Positions 43,830 to 54,399 of a stretch of DNA of 64,000 bases are shown here, piece by piece. Each line of letters opens with the position of its first letter. Position 1 is the stretch's first letter. The DNA is taken from assembly GCA_011392765.1 (NCBI GenBank), contig WYCW01000003.1:230465-294464 (forward strand), written 5' to 3'. A model generated the notes under the pieces. It was not told where the DNA came from. It saw only the letters and a program-made list of their open reading frames with translations, and searched no databases. The translations under genes were made by a program, and so were the position numbers. This DNA comes from Candidatus Thiosymbion ectosymbiont of Catanema sp. Cochon2018 (GTDB lineage: Bacteria; Pseudomonadota; Gammaproteobacteria; Chromatiales; Chromatiaceae).

Positions 43830-44025
43830 CTGCTAACAATGCTACTCAAAAGCGCGATTGGTCTTTGCCAAGAACCTCCGCATAGGTCGTGCTGAAAAAA
43901 TCTTTCTAAGAAGAGCTTGCCCGGACATATCCGGCTTGCGCGGACATATGTGGGAGTCTGTCGAGCGCGGGAAAGGAACGTTTCAATCGACAATATGGGC
44001 GTTTAGCGAGTAACTTTAGGAAAAA
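43830..44025 (+). pseudogene. Controller (C) protein of the PvuII-like system, frameshifted
   Basis: Across frames it reads LAKNLRIGRAEK, then RTYVG, then SVERG, then ERNVSIDNMG, then RLASNF. This is the same HTH pattern as the intact controller at 8475-8732 and C.PvuII. The changes I traced (for example GGGG read as GGG before AAAGG and before CGTTTAG) are one-base losses in G runs. Confidence 0.75.
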
Positions 44026-44531
44026 ACTTTCGAGCCTGCTAGATGACCCGCGAAATTTCTGCTCTGATATTCAAGTATTTAACGATATTTATCCTTCTGT
44101 TCTTCGTCTTCAAAAACTTGCGGAAAAGCATGGGATAAACGATATCTTTCAAGACAACGGTGGAAAACTGCTACAGGTACTTCTACTGACTGGGCTTGAG
44201 GTACTTCGGGTAGGGGAAGGGAAACGATGCAAGAAGACAGCGATGGAAATGAATATGAGTTGAAATCTATCAACACCTTGCTTACCAAAGAGTTTCTCAA
44301 CACATCACCGCAGACCCAACAATCATCGATAAATATCATAAAATTAAGATTGGATTTTTTAAGTGTGAAGGAATCATGCTTTTATCTATTCATCGACTGA
44401 CACCGGACGATTTGGAATTTACTATGACAAGTGGGAAAACAAATGCATAACGATGGAGGAAAGACATAAATAACCCCAAGATACCATTAAAGTATGTCCT
44501 TGAACACGGAACAGTGATTTACAAAGCATAA
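44018..44531 (+). pseudogene. PvuII-type restriction endonuclease, frameshifted
   Basis: Across frames: KLSSLLDDPRNF, then LQKLAEKHGINDIFQDNGGK, then LLQVLLLTGLEVL, GND, EYELKS, THH, PTIIDKYHKIK, RLTPDDLEF, YYDKWENK, NDGGKDINNPKIPLKYVLEH and GTVIYKA with TAA at 44531. These match PvuII endonuclease segment by segment, including the catalytic D (GND) and E-x-K (YELKS) and the active-site histidine region. PvuII cuts CAGCTG. Three of the breaks are one-base losses in short runs (TTT, GG, AAAA). The 5' end is approximate. Confidence 0.88.
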
Positions 44532-44726
44532 CTACCGTAGACCTCAAAAGCGACGTAAGAAAATACGTCGAAAGTGAGGTCTGCATCTGCTGCCTGTTCG
44601 CATTTTACCAACATATGTTGCCACTATGGAAGACACCCGTCAGGTACTGACATGGAAAACACCCCTGCCGGAACGCAGAGACCAGAGCCCACTTACCTGC
44701 TCGACAGGTCTGGACAAAATCCGTTT
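44532..44726. other. Gap after the PvuII-like endonuclease
   Basis: No gene recognised. A short palindrome-like GACCTCAAAAGCGACG...CGTCGAAAGTGAGGTC lies at about 44543-44582 and could terminate the endonuclease transcript. Confidence 0.4.
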
Positions 44727-44831
44727 AGGGCACCTTGAAAATGGTATTTTCACCAATCAGGGAATCCAAGCCTGTGATTATCTAGTGCGCGTCGTTGAAG
44801 GCGAAGAAATCAGTAATTTTCAGAAGTGCCT
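44727..44831. repeat. Diverged copy of the AGGGCACC-ended repeat (family A)
   Basis: TAGGGCACCTTGAAAATGG at the left and AATTTTCAGAAGTGCCTA at the right, 105 bp. The interior (TTTTCACCAATCAGGGAATCC) differs from copies 1-3 but resembles the half-copy at 58078 (TTTCCACCAACCAAGAAACCC), so there is a second subfamily. Confidence 0.65.
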
Positions 44832-45093
44832 ACAAAGATCGGTGTAGCCCAGATTGCGTTGCGGCAGATTCGAAAACACATTCTGAATACCTTCTTTGAT
44901 CTTCGGAACGTGGGAATGCGCGGTAACCACTCCCCGTTTCTTTTTAATCCCTCTCCCCAAGCCCCCTCGCTACACTCGGGGCAAGCTCTCGGCGGGGAGG
45001 GTGTCACAAAGATTGGTAGCGTCGAAACGCTAGGATTCCTTGAGGGGACCCGAATCTTTACAAATGAGTCAAGTTTTATTGTGCACGATCGAC

Positions 45094-45159
45094 AAACCAC
45101 GAATTGACACGAATAAACACAAATCACAATTCGTGTCGATTCGTGTGCATTCGTGGTTT
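45094..45159. repeat. CACGAATT-type palindrome
   Basis: AAACCACGAATTGACACGAAT pairs with ATTCGTGTGCATTCGTGGTTT; long hairpin, non-coding. Confidence 0.7.
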
Positions 45160-45185
45160 TTCCGGTTTCCGTACGAAATTCACGC

Positions 45186-45208
45186 CTCGTCGGTCTGAGG
45201 CGAAGCCT
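45186..45208. repeat. Right arm of the 23-bp inverted repeat (partner 38908-38930)
   Basis: Exact reverse complement of 38908-38930 (contains GTCGGTCTGAGGCGAAGCC). It lies between two palindromes and has no gene. Confidence 0.75.
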
Positions 45209-45224
45209 AGTCCGTGAAGTCTAA

Positions 45225-45291
45225 ACCACAGAGGACTCAGAGAACGCGAAATTGGCCTGTGCCCTCTCTGTGCTCTCTGTGTCCTCTGTGG
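45225..45291. repeat. CCACAGAGGACTCAGAG palindrome
   Basis: CCACAGAGGACTCAGAGAAC is mirrored by CTCTCTGTGTCCTCTGTGG; hairpin in non-coding DNA. The same word is seen at 5475-5520 near ftsY in weaker form (GGCACAGAGACC, GGCGCAGGGAAC). Confidence 0.7.
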
Positions 45292-45354
45292 ATCAGACTT
45301 TTACGGCGCCCTCGGCGAAGAGGGCGAAGCGGCCAGCCCTGAAGATCGATGAAG

Positions 45355-45454
45355 TATACTGCCACACGGCAGCACGATCCGAGCTTTTGAATTTCCCCCT
45401 CACCCGCCCTACCGGGGGGAGTGAAATCGCGGAATTGTGCCGTGTGGCAGTATA
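45355..45454. repeat. TATACTGCCACACGG-ended palindrome (family B), copy 2
   Basis: TATACTGCCACACGGCA at the left, TGCCGTGTGGCAGTATA at the right, 100 bp, in the orientation opposite to the copy at 37591. The central TTTCCCCCTCACCCGCCCT matches the reverse complement of that copy. Confidence 0.85.
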
Positions 45455-45479
45455 CGCACATCATTCTCCTTCGGGTCGA

Positions 45480-46115
45480 TTAGGCCACCACCTCGGCGGG
45501 CGCAGCAGCCGGTGTCTTGATGGTGGAAGCCGCGCGCAATTCGCCCACTACCAGGCCACGGTCTGGGTGGGGTCGCTCGCCAACTCCGCTGCGTGCATGG
45601 TATGGGGATCGAAGGGCTGTCCCAGCGCCGCCAGCGGACGCACGCCCCGGCGCAAAAGGGTCTCGTCCAGCCGCCGCAGGTTCATGGCCATGCCTTCGGC
45701 CATGGAAGTGACGAAACGGACGGCGCCACGGATTTGCTCAGTCGGCCCGGACGGAAGCGAGCCACCTGGTCGTGACCCGCCTGCCAACCGATCGCACAGG
45801 TCAGCAGGTCGAGAAGCAATTCCTTCTGCACCTGCTGCCCCAGCCTGTACTGTTCTTGCTCCCGGCTCCGTGCCTGTTCGTCGGCCAGGCGGGTGTTGGC
45901 CTCGCGCAGGGTGGCGTACAGACCACGGAACTCGTCGAGGCGGACTTGAGGAATTTGCGCGATTCGAGTTTGACCTCGTTCTTGAGCGCAGCCACTTCCG
46001 CCAGCAGGGTAAAAAGGTCCGGGATCGACTCGTCTTCCGCACCCGCATCCGTGGCGGACGCACCGTCCGTACCGTCAGTAGGCCCTGAAACGGGCTGTGA
46101 GCTGGTCACTTGGTA
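45480..46115 (-). pseudogene. GrpE-like nucleotide-exchange factor, frameshifted
   Basis: Across minus-strand frames: PDLFTLLAEVAALKNEVKLESRKF (GrpE-type coiled coil), then LADEQARS, QKELLLDLL, then AEGMAMNLRRLDETLLRRGV and GQPFDPHTMHAAELA, the conserved GrpE head (QPFDPxxHxA), then VGELRAASTIKTPAAAPAEVV. It would normally help a Hsp70 exchange ADP. The frame change near VAW is explained by a missing C in a CCC run. A companion J-domain-like gene ends just upstream. Confidence 0.7.
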
Positions 46116-48990
46116 GCTTCGTCCATCAGGCATCCTCGCAACAGGGCTGCGAGCAGCTCGAAGCCCGGGCGGCGTGAGGCGTCGATCGGGGCGGCGGTCC
46201 AGGAGGTCGGCCCGGCTCCGGAGGCGAGGTGTCAGGCGCAACTCGTAGGCCAGAGCGACCGCGCCGCGTGCTGGGGTCTCGTAGGCCCGGCGCAGGGTCT
46301 CGAAGCGGTGAGCATCGCGCTCCGGCGAGGAAAGCGCTTTATGCCCTCAGATAGGCGGCCTCGACGGCGCGTCGTCCACATCTTCTCCAGAGCCCGAAAG
46401 TCGTGGGTAAAGGGTCACTCACATCCAGGAACAATTCGGTTGGTCGGATCGGTCATCATCTTGCACCCCCTGGTTATCGGTAGCTCGCGCCACGCGGTCG
46501 CCGCTAAGGTCCAGCCGGCCTGCGTGGCCAGGGGGCGAGGAATAAGAATCGGCCTCCGGAGTCGATAATGTCGGAAGCCATCCCTCAGCAGTGAGGTCAG
46601 CGCGCCTCCGCCGCCGCCCTCGGTGCCCTGTTGGCGCGCCAGCTTCTTGGGAATCTACCGCGCTTCACCTCGGCGCATGCCCAAGGTGTCCAGTATCCTG
46701 TCAAGTCCGATCACCTGGATGAGGGCGGCAACGCCTCCGGCCCCAGAAGCAGCAGTGAGTCAGGGCCGAGGGCCCGGGGGCGGCGGTAGGAAGGGCATGG
46801 GGCCGATGGCGAAGAGGATTTTTCCTATGCGTTGCTCGGTGCGGGTATCCTTCCTCCCGGGCGCGCTCGAGGAGGCCGCTTTCAGACGCTCGATGTTTAT
46901 CGAGCAGTCGTCGGGATTTCTAGCGGACACTTGGCCTCCGAAGGCGTGGAACTCGAACAGGGGTTCGCCTTCCACGTTCAGGGCAGCGTGGGCCGCGTCA
47001 GGCCACCGCGGAGTCCGTAGCGTACCCAAAAGTTTTCTCGCAGGCCGCTTCGGTCTCACCCTTGGATAGCTCGTGCTGCAGGGCGTCGGTGATGCCTTGG
47101 TCAGATGAGGGGATGAGCCCACCGGTGATCTCACCGCCGCCGTCAGGTAGGTGCGCAGCCTGGCGAGGCGGCGAGCAGATCATCCCGCCCGCCCGGCGTC
47201 GGCTTCCCGAGCCCGACCTGCTTGAACAGCTTCGGGGTGGCAGGCGCCTGCCCCGCCAGTCACCAGCCGGGTGGGCAGCCAACCACCGCCGAAGACGTTC
47301 ACCAGGTCTGCGTAGCGCGGAGGCCCCGTCTCGGCGTTCTCGATCGGTCACAGTGAGGCCCGCTGTGAGTCGATCTCGGTTCTCGCATGGTCGCTGCGGG
47401 CCACTCCCCGGCAGGCCGGCTCGCCCGGGCGGAGTCCGGTCGGCCCCTTGGGGATCTGCTTGCGGGCATGGGCCAGGTGGGCCGCCACGGAGGCGTTCGC
47501 GAACACTGCTGTTGATGCTGTCCAGGGCCAGCATCTCGCGGGCAATACCGACGGCCTTTTGAAGACGCACCGGACTCGATAACAATGGCACGGTATCGAG
47601 GGCCGCCTCCAGCACCTGCATCCCTGGGCCAGCGTGTGCGTGCCTGATCCAACGGGCAGCGGACATCCTTACGATGTTTACCGCGCCGGTAGTAGCCGAT
47701 CAGACGCAGATAGGTGTCGCGGTCGTCCGGAGTCCCAGGTCAGACTCTCTCTTCCAACTGACCGGCGACGAGCATGTCGAGGGGCTTCCGGATCGCCGAA
47801 CGGGGCCTCGTGTCCGGGACATCCACGGCGACCTGGTCACCAGCGGCGCAATGCCAGAATTTGCCCTGCGTGGCCGTGCTCCGTCTCCGGGGTACCCTCC
47901 GGCCCCTCGCGGATCAGGTGGTCGGCATAACGCTTCCAGTGTTCATGTTCACCCCAGGTCTTCCCGACGTTCGGCGTCCCAGGCCGCCAGCGGCAGGGTT
48001 TCTCCTTGCTCGGCGGACCTGCGCCAACGCGGCGAAAGTTGCTTGCGGCTGACCGGATAACCGGGAAAGCGGGCACAGCCCGAAGACGCACACCCAATCC
48101 ATTACCCGGGGCCTCCCGGTGTCGGTTCATGACGCAACCGGGTATCCGGCCCGGGGTCCCCACCCAGCCGGTCGAGCTCCTCACAGCGCAATGCGTGCCT
48201 GCGGCCAACCGCGCAGGGCGCAGGCGAAACGGACACTCGTCTTGCCCGCATCGGGGATTGCTTCAAGGAAGGAAGTCTCCGGGCAGCAGGGCCAGTTGGG
48301 CGGCCTGCCGCAGATGGCGAAGAGCGGACTCCTCCCCACCCCGGGCGAGGAGACTAGGCGGCTTCATGAGGTGCATCCGGCAGAGTGCTGCAGGGCCTTG
48401 AGGATTTGGGACCAGTCCCGATAGGGTGAGCGGAACAGGATCGCCGCCAGCGCACACCCTGCAGGGCCGCGTCCTCAGCGGCGCAATAGGCGGTCAGGGC
48501 CGCGCCGTGCTCCGTGGAGTACCACCGGGTCGTCTGCCCATTACAACCGCTCGACCACCAGGTCCGCGCCGGAGAAGGTAGGCGGCGGCAGAAAGGGGAG
48601 CGCAGCGGTCACGTTGCGGGGGCGCTAGGGTATTCCCTGACGCGAACAGATCGAGCACGGGTTCGACTCGGCCCATGCGCAGGGAGGAGTGCGGCGTGCT
48701 CCGGATCGAATGCGATGTCTTTGCCAGACGGCGGTTCTCCCAGATGGCGGGGGCCTCCTTGAGAACACTGTCATGGCGGCCAGCTCGCGCGCCCGACCCG
48801 CATAAGGCATCCGCCAGCGCGAAGCGCCCGGACAGGGGAGCTCCGGCTCCTGCTTCAGAGCTGCTTGAACCCGTGATGGCGCGGTAACGCCCGCGGCGAG
48901 TCTTCCTGCGCCTTGCGTTCGATGTCCACGAACAAGCTTGTCAAAGGTGCAGATTTCCGCGCAGTAAGCGTCATGGTTTTTGGGCATAGG
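46116..48990 (-). pseudogene. Frameshifted block, probable Hsp70-partner genes
   Basis: The minus strand carries coding-like GC-rich DNA broken every 100-300 bp. Near 46120-46440 it reads DFRALEKMW, then RFETLRRAYETP and AYELRLTP, similar to the end of a J-domain. Further upstream are helical, repeat-like pieces (LQKAVGIAREMLALDSINSSVRE; HLRQAAQLALLPG; RFACALRGWPQARIAL) suggestive of TPR-like or Hsp70-associated proteins. I cannot name the large gene. Together with the GrpE-like gene this looks like an accessory Hsp70-type chaperone cluster. Confidence 0.4.
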
Positions 48991-49059
48991 AGAGAATAGG
49001 CGTCGGTGCGGGGAATCCCTGCGATCAATCAAAACTAGTATAGCCTAGTATCTCGTTTC

Positions 49060-49305
49060 GCTCGATATTGCGGGTAGGTTCGTGAGTGCCCAACGAACTG
49101 TGGATGTTGGGCACACCGCCGTGAACCACATGGATGGCATGTGCGAGTGCATCCCAATGAACTTTAAAGATGGACAGTATGGACTGCATGGACTCGGGGG
49201 GCACACAGCGACCCCCCGGTCCGTAATGATCCACTGAGTCCATGGAGTCAGTCCACGGCGGCTGCCACCGCCCCGGCAGGCTTTGCCCAACCTACCCGCA
49301 ATATC
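49060..49305. repeat. GTCCAT-type inverted-end repeat, second copy (family E)
   Basis: Opposite orientation to 2971-3198. The right end AGGCTTTGCCCAACCTACCC matches its left end, the interior repeats GGACAGTATGGACTGCATGG, and GTGCCCAACGAACTGTGGAT matches the region near 3145-3160. No gene. The rest of 48991-49539 shows nothing recognisable. Confidence 0.75.
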
Positions 49306-49539
49306 GGCAAGCTGAAGCTATATCTCAACTACCATTGACCTTAAAAGCAAACAGGGAGCATTTGTATAAGCGTGTGGCCCTTCACTGGGCGGCTGATTTT
49401 CTCACTTGCCCGCTCTGCAATGTCGTCAAGTAGAGTTGCCAGTCACGGGACACGGATCAGATCCTTTTCCACATAGGGTCTGGCTCGCGGTTTGGTCCCC
49501 GCTCGGTCACCAGATCGACCTTCCGTCCGAAGAGGACTT

Positions 49540-50162
49540 CAGGTAAAACTTGAGGCCCATATAGCCGTCGAACGTTGCCACTTCGGAAGGACACGAGTTT
49601 TGCCGCAAATCACGGATCGGATCGCCGGCCCGCTTTCCGTGCAACGCCTGAGCGCGGAACAGGCCGATCAGGGTGCTGGCGTCGGTAATGGTGCCGTCGC
49701 GGCACCAGCCGAGGGCCTGCTTAAAGGGAGCGGCCAATGGTTTCAATGATCTCATGGGTCTCGTGAGCGTGCGTGGCTCGCCTTGGGTCATCGGGCCAGG
49801 TAGAGGTGGATAACCTCCCGTCAAAATTCCGGGCGAGCTGTGCAATTCCCAGATCGGTCCATTGCTCCGCCTCCACCCGGCCTCCTCCGGAAGCTCGCGC
49901 CGGGCGGTGCCGAAAGGGCGTCTCACCCGGCTCCAGCTTTGCGCCCGGCGGCTCCCACAGCCAACCACCGGCGCGTGCCGATACTGGCGCAACAGGCGAA
50001 TCCACGACCCTGGTTTTCTATGGCCACGGCCGCCGCTCCGCCGGGGTGGCCGACGATCTCCCAACTCCGCCGATTCCCCGTTGAGCATTCACGTTTCAGG
50101 CCGGGTCGACGATCTTGCCCCGATAGATCGGCGCCGCCACGTCTCTGTCTTCCGTCACTCTT
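49540..50162 (-). pseudogene. NUDIX hydrolase (ADP-ribose pyrophosphatase type), frameshifted
   Basis: Across frames: a GTG start at 50162, APIYRGKIVD, then LRQYRHAPV, WLWEPPGAKLEPGETPF, then TARRELPEEAG completing the Nudix box, WTDLGIAQL, then THAHETHEIIE and LGWCRDGTITDASTLIGLFRA. The order and the HEIIE and TDASTLIGL segments match ADP-ribose pyrophosphatases. The two breaks around the Nudix box are an extra T in a TTT run and a missing G in GGG. Confidence 0.75.
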
Positions 50163-50321
50163 TTCCCCTCCCGCATGGAAGCCCGTTTTGCCGCAATCGT
50201 TAGACTATCGTTATGCGAGAAGCCTGTCTAACCTACAACTTGTCGCCTTCTATGCGTCCTTAAGGCCACCGTGGTTCAAATGAGAAGTTATCTTTCACCA
50301 TGACCATGAAGCCCAAGACCC

Positions 50322-51770
50322 TTGGTTGGGGAATTGTTTCCGTTGAAACCAGATACATTGGTCATCGCCCTTACCTTTGTCGCCTACTTTGCGCTGGTTC
50401 TCGTAATCGGCTGGTATGCCTTCCGGCGTACTGCATCACGGACTTCATCCTCGGCGGGCGGCGATTTGGGCGGCGGTACCGCGGCCCTGAGCGGCGGCGC
50501 CTCCGACATGAGCGGTTGGCTGCTGCTCTGACCTGCCGGGCTTGCCTATGCCGCCGGGACTGCAATCCCTGTGGCTGGCAGGGGCCTGTTGCTGGGCACC
50601 TGGCTCAGCTGGCTGCTGGTGGCAAAACGGCTGCGCGGCGGCAGCGGGCATGGCAATGCCCTTACTCTGCCGGAGTTCTGGCCAACCGTTTCGGCGACGA
50701 CAACGGCTGGTGCGGCATCAGTGCCTTCTTTTATCTGCTGTTCTTTCTTATCTGTATACGGGCTCCGGGCTGGTAGCGGGCGGCAAGCTGTTCGATCCGT
50801 GTTCGGCTTACCCCTACTTGTGAGCGGTAGCGGTCGGGACCTTGGTCATCCTGCTTTACACCGCGGTGGGTGGATTTCTCGCCGTTTCTGGACCGATGTC
50901 GTGCAAGGGCTGCTCATGGCCGTGGCCCTCGTGGCCATCCGCTGATGGCCTTCGGTAGCGTCGGGAGACATGGGACCGGGCCTGGCGCACATCGAGGCGG
51001 TCAATCGTTCTGTTCGGAATCTTTACCGCAGCGGATGGATCGGCCTTGGGCGTGATCGGAATCCTGTCACTTGCCGCCTAGGGTCTCGGCTGTTTCGGTC
51101 AGCCCCATTCTGGCGCGCTTTCAGGCCATGAGCTCCATCCACCGCCGTCCGGGCGGGCCGCCTCATCGCCGTCTCCTGGGTCGCCGTCACCCTCACCGGC
51201 GCCGTGCTCGCCGGACTATCCGATATCCTGGTACTGGATCACCGCTGGCACGGACGACCGCGAGCGGGTCTTCTCGAACCTGGTGAATCTGTTGTTCGCC
51301 GGTGATCGCCGGTGACTGTCTGCCGCTATCCTGGCGGCGATCATGAGTACGGCGGACTCACTGGCTCCTGGTCTCGTCCGCTGCCTTCACCGAGGATCTG
51401 TCCGCCGCACACGCTGTTGCGGCGGAAGCGGAGCCGCGGGAAGCCCAGTGGCGTGGGACGCGGATCAGTCGTGGTGCTTGCGGGTTTTGGCCTTTATCGT
51501 AGCCCTGGACCCCGGACCATGATCCTGGATCTGGTGTAGGCTACGCCTGGGGTAGGCTTCGGCGCCGCCTTCGGCCCATTGGTTCTCTCCTCTACTGGCC
51601 GCGCACGCTGACCCCCGCCGGGGGCAGTGGCGGGCATCGTCACGGGCGGCATCACGGTGGTGGTATGGGAGCAGCTCGAAGGCGGCCTGTTCGGCCTGCT
51701 ACGAGATCGTACCGGCTTTCTGCTCTCCCTGGCGGCGATTTGGATCATCTGACAAATCCCTTGCCACCCG
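50322..51770 (+). pseudogene. PutP-like sodium/solute symporter, frameshifted
   Basis: Across frames: KPDTLVIALTFVAYFALVLVIGWYAFRRT, GGASDMSGWLLL, GLAYAAG, LLLGTWLSWLLVAKRLR, TLPEF, NRFGDDNGW, FFYLLFFLI, GSGLVAGGKLF and FGLP, TDVVQGLLMAVALVA. This is the PutP order of a Na+/proline symporter. The breaks at TTC-CTG (C missing) and CCG-GTG (G missing) are one-base losses in doublets. After about 51000 the similarity fades through more breaks. Confidence 0.75.
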
Positions 51771-51879
51771 CACTCGGACACAGCGGGATGCGAGCAAGGG
51801 CTGCGGTAATCTTTCGTTAACTTCGGAAAATAAACTATGCTTGATTTCTTATTTCTCCCTCACCTGGGGATTTTCAGCT

Positions 51880-52572
51880 ATGGCGAGTGTCTGGTTGTCG
51901 ATGATGAACCCGCTATTCGGAAGTGATTCGATTTGCCCTCGAAGAAGCGGGGGGTTTCAGTGTGTGCGGCCCGGCCACGCAAACGAGCGTATCGCAAGCT
52001 CCGGTCCGAAAACCCCGACCTGCTGCTGCTCGGTGACTGGATGCTGCCGGGGCGTTCCGGGCTGGAGCTGGCGCGGCCGGTTCAAACAGAGCGCCGCCGC
52101 GGCGCCACGCCCCATCATCATGGTGAGCGCAGAAGGGTGAAGAGGAGGATCGCGTCAGGGGCTGGACACGGGCGAGGACGTTATCACCAAAAGCCATTTC
52201 GCAGATTGGTGGCGCGGATCATTTCGTCACTGCGGCTTGGTCAGCCTGCAGGGGCGGCCGACGGGATCGAAATCTCCGGCCTGCACATCGATAACATCGC
52301 CATCAGGATCTCAGTCACCAGAGCAGTAAACGGATCGACATTGCCCCACGGGCCGCAGCTCCCTCACACTTCTATCTATGACCCACGCAGACCGAAGGCA
52401 TTCAGCCGCCCCGCAGCTCCTCGATCGGGTCTGGGGCGATCGGGTCTATGTGGAGGAGCGGACGGTGGATGTCCATGTTCGCCGCCTGCGCAAAGGCCCT
52501 GGAAGCGACCAAACGACACTACATGTTGCAGACTGTTCGCGGTGTGGGTACCGCTTCTCCAATAAGTTGTGA
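51880..52572 (+). pseudogene. OmpR/PhoB-type response regulator, frameshifted
   Basis: Across frames: CLVVDDEPAIR (acidic pocket), then SENPDLLLL and DWMLPGRSGLELA (phosphoacceptor Asp), RPIIMVSAEG, GLDTG, then KPF (conserved lysine), LVARIISSLR, and a winged-helix end LLDRVWGDRVYVEERTVDVHVRRLRK, then MLQTVRGVGTA. This is a PhoB-like two-component regulator. Breaks again lie in G runs (CGG-GAA, GCGGGG). No sensor kinase is recognisable nearby. Confidence 0.78.
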
Positions 52573-52639
52573 ATCCTTGGCATTTAGGCCGAGCTTGCGC
52601 GCAATTGTCGCAATCATTCCCGGTAAGCGCGTCAACTTG

Positions 52640-54380
52640 GGACCACACCGCATGGTGGTAAGGCGTAGCCTGTCACCATAGACCTGTTCAATGTGGCGCG
52701 ATGGCGGCCGGTTGTTCCGTGGCTTGTGCGAGCTTGGCCTTGACCGGGGGCGGTCTGCCGCAGCTCACTCGCGGCTTTTCGACCCGACTGCTCAGACCCA
52801 ATTCCTGCAGCGGGATGTGTTGAATTCCAACAGGTGATCAATAGCTGGTATCTGCGCATGTCGGGACGGACGATCATGCTGGTCGGCACATAGCCCTTGT
52901 CGATGGCCGTTTCCGAATCCACTTGATGTAGAAGGTGTCCGGAAGCTCAAGCACCACCAGGAATGCGGTCTTGACCACCAGTTCATTGGTCACCGATAAT
53001 CCCGGTGTCGAATACCTGAAAATAACGGGTTTCGATGAAATCGCACACGAAACCGAGATCGCCACTGGTGTAGAAGTGCTCCGCCCCGGCGGGCGGTTTC
53101 GCGATCTCGTATTCAGGCAGCAGTGCGTCCCGGATGCGCTCCACATACAGGCGCCGGATTACCAGGTTGGGAATGGTCGGTGCCAGGCGACCCATGGGAT
53201 CGCTCCGGCAATGGTCAACACCCAGGTAATACATGAGGGAGGCAGGAAGAGGCTGGTGGTCACGGGTGGCCCGTCAGCATGTCTGAACACCGAAACGTTT
53301 CGCCAATTGCCCGATCAGGGGATCGGTAGGATCGGGGGCCTTTGTAGTCAGTTCATCGCCATGGGGCAGGCGAGAGGCGATGTATTCGATGCGGTTGCGA
53401 TCCATGGCCAGGTTGTCGTCCAGGATTTCCCGCGGATAGGTACATTCTTCCCGGTAGTTTTTGAAGAAAGTACAACGCCAGAGGGTGGGGTTGTAGAGGA
53501 GCGGTCTATCTTCATAACCGAAACGGTACCCGTTATAGAAGGTGCGCATGGTGGAAAGGGCCTCCCACACCTGGGATTCAGGCAAATTGCATTCCTTGCC
53601 GATTTCTCCAGGGTCATCCGCGCTACCTCGCTTTCGTGAAAACCGCACAGATCGTGATATTTCGGGAGGAAGAAACATCGCGCGCGCCACGTTATAGCCG
53701 CTGCTGATGTCGCTCATGACCACCGGCGACACGCCGGTAATGAATACCTTGTCGAGACCCTGCCCGCTGCTCAGGGCTTTAATCGCCTTGAACAGGGTTT
53801 TCAGGATGCCTTCGCCATGCACCAGCGTTGCATACCGGTCGCTCCCACCCGGGGCTGGGCGGCCATGACTTCGTTGGCGAAGTTGTCGTATTCGTCGATG
53901 AAGAGGTAGAGCCTGTGGGGTGTCTGACCTGCCGTGTCCACGGCGGACTGGAAGGACACCAGGGCATCGTCGGTTTCAAAATGGATCAGTTGGGGCAAGC
54001 GTGCCCGATAGCGGCTGATAAAGCTTCTTATACAGGCATTGATATGGTTAATGCCATTTGCCACGCTCGATGGCCCGGGTATCGCCATGGGAGGCCACCG
54101 TGGAAAAATCACATCACGAAGTATTGGTTGTGCAGCGGGGTGGGGTTTGCGCCGATCTTCAGGCGCCCGAACGAGTTGCTCCGAATTCGTCGCGCTTCGC
54201 CCGGAGTCGTAATGGATTTCCAGCATCGACAGCACCGGGCTTTTCCGAACCGGCGTGGGCGCGGGAACAACAAATGGTCTCCCGCTTTTTCCAGGAGACA
54301 ATGTGGTCCGTGCGGTCGGCGTAGAAGTAGTCTTGCGTGATAACCTTGTGAAAATCGGCAATACCGTAGGGAAATTTCAT
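52640..54380 (-). pseudogene. AAA-ATPase_like/DUF1703-type protein, frameshifted
   Basis: Starts MKFPYGIADFHKVITQDYFYADRTDHI at 54380, a typical beginning of the PF09820 AAA-ATPase_like family. Across frames follow SPVLSMLEIHYD, PQLIHFETDDALVSFQSA, HRLYLFIDEYDNFANEV (Walker B), then LDKVFITGVSPVVMSDISSGYN (sensor), MRTFYNGYRFGYED, LYNPTL and the C-terminal nuclease-like part EHFYTSGDLGFVCDFIETRYFQV. These proteins occur in large paralogous sets in many environmental bacteria; their role is unknown. Confidence 0.75.
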
Positions 54381-54399
54381 TAGTTATGCCCTACGAAGG

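Noticed and set aside
44079..44339. 86-codon minus-strand frame
   Set aside because: Antisense of the PvuII-like endonuclease, whose motifs are on the plus strand.
45517..48900. Many Arg/Pro/Ala-rich frames of 60-220 codons on both strands
   Set aside because: They are out-of-frame pieces of frameshifted GC-rich genes; only GrpE- and J-domain-like words were recognisable.
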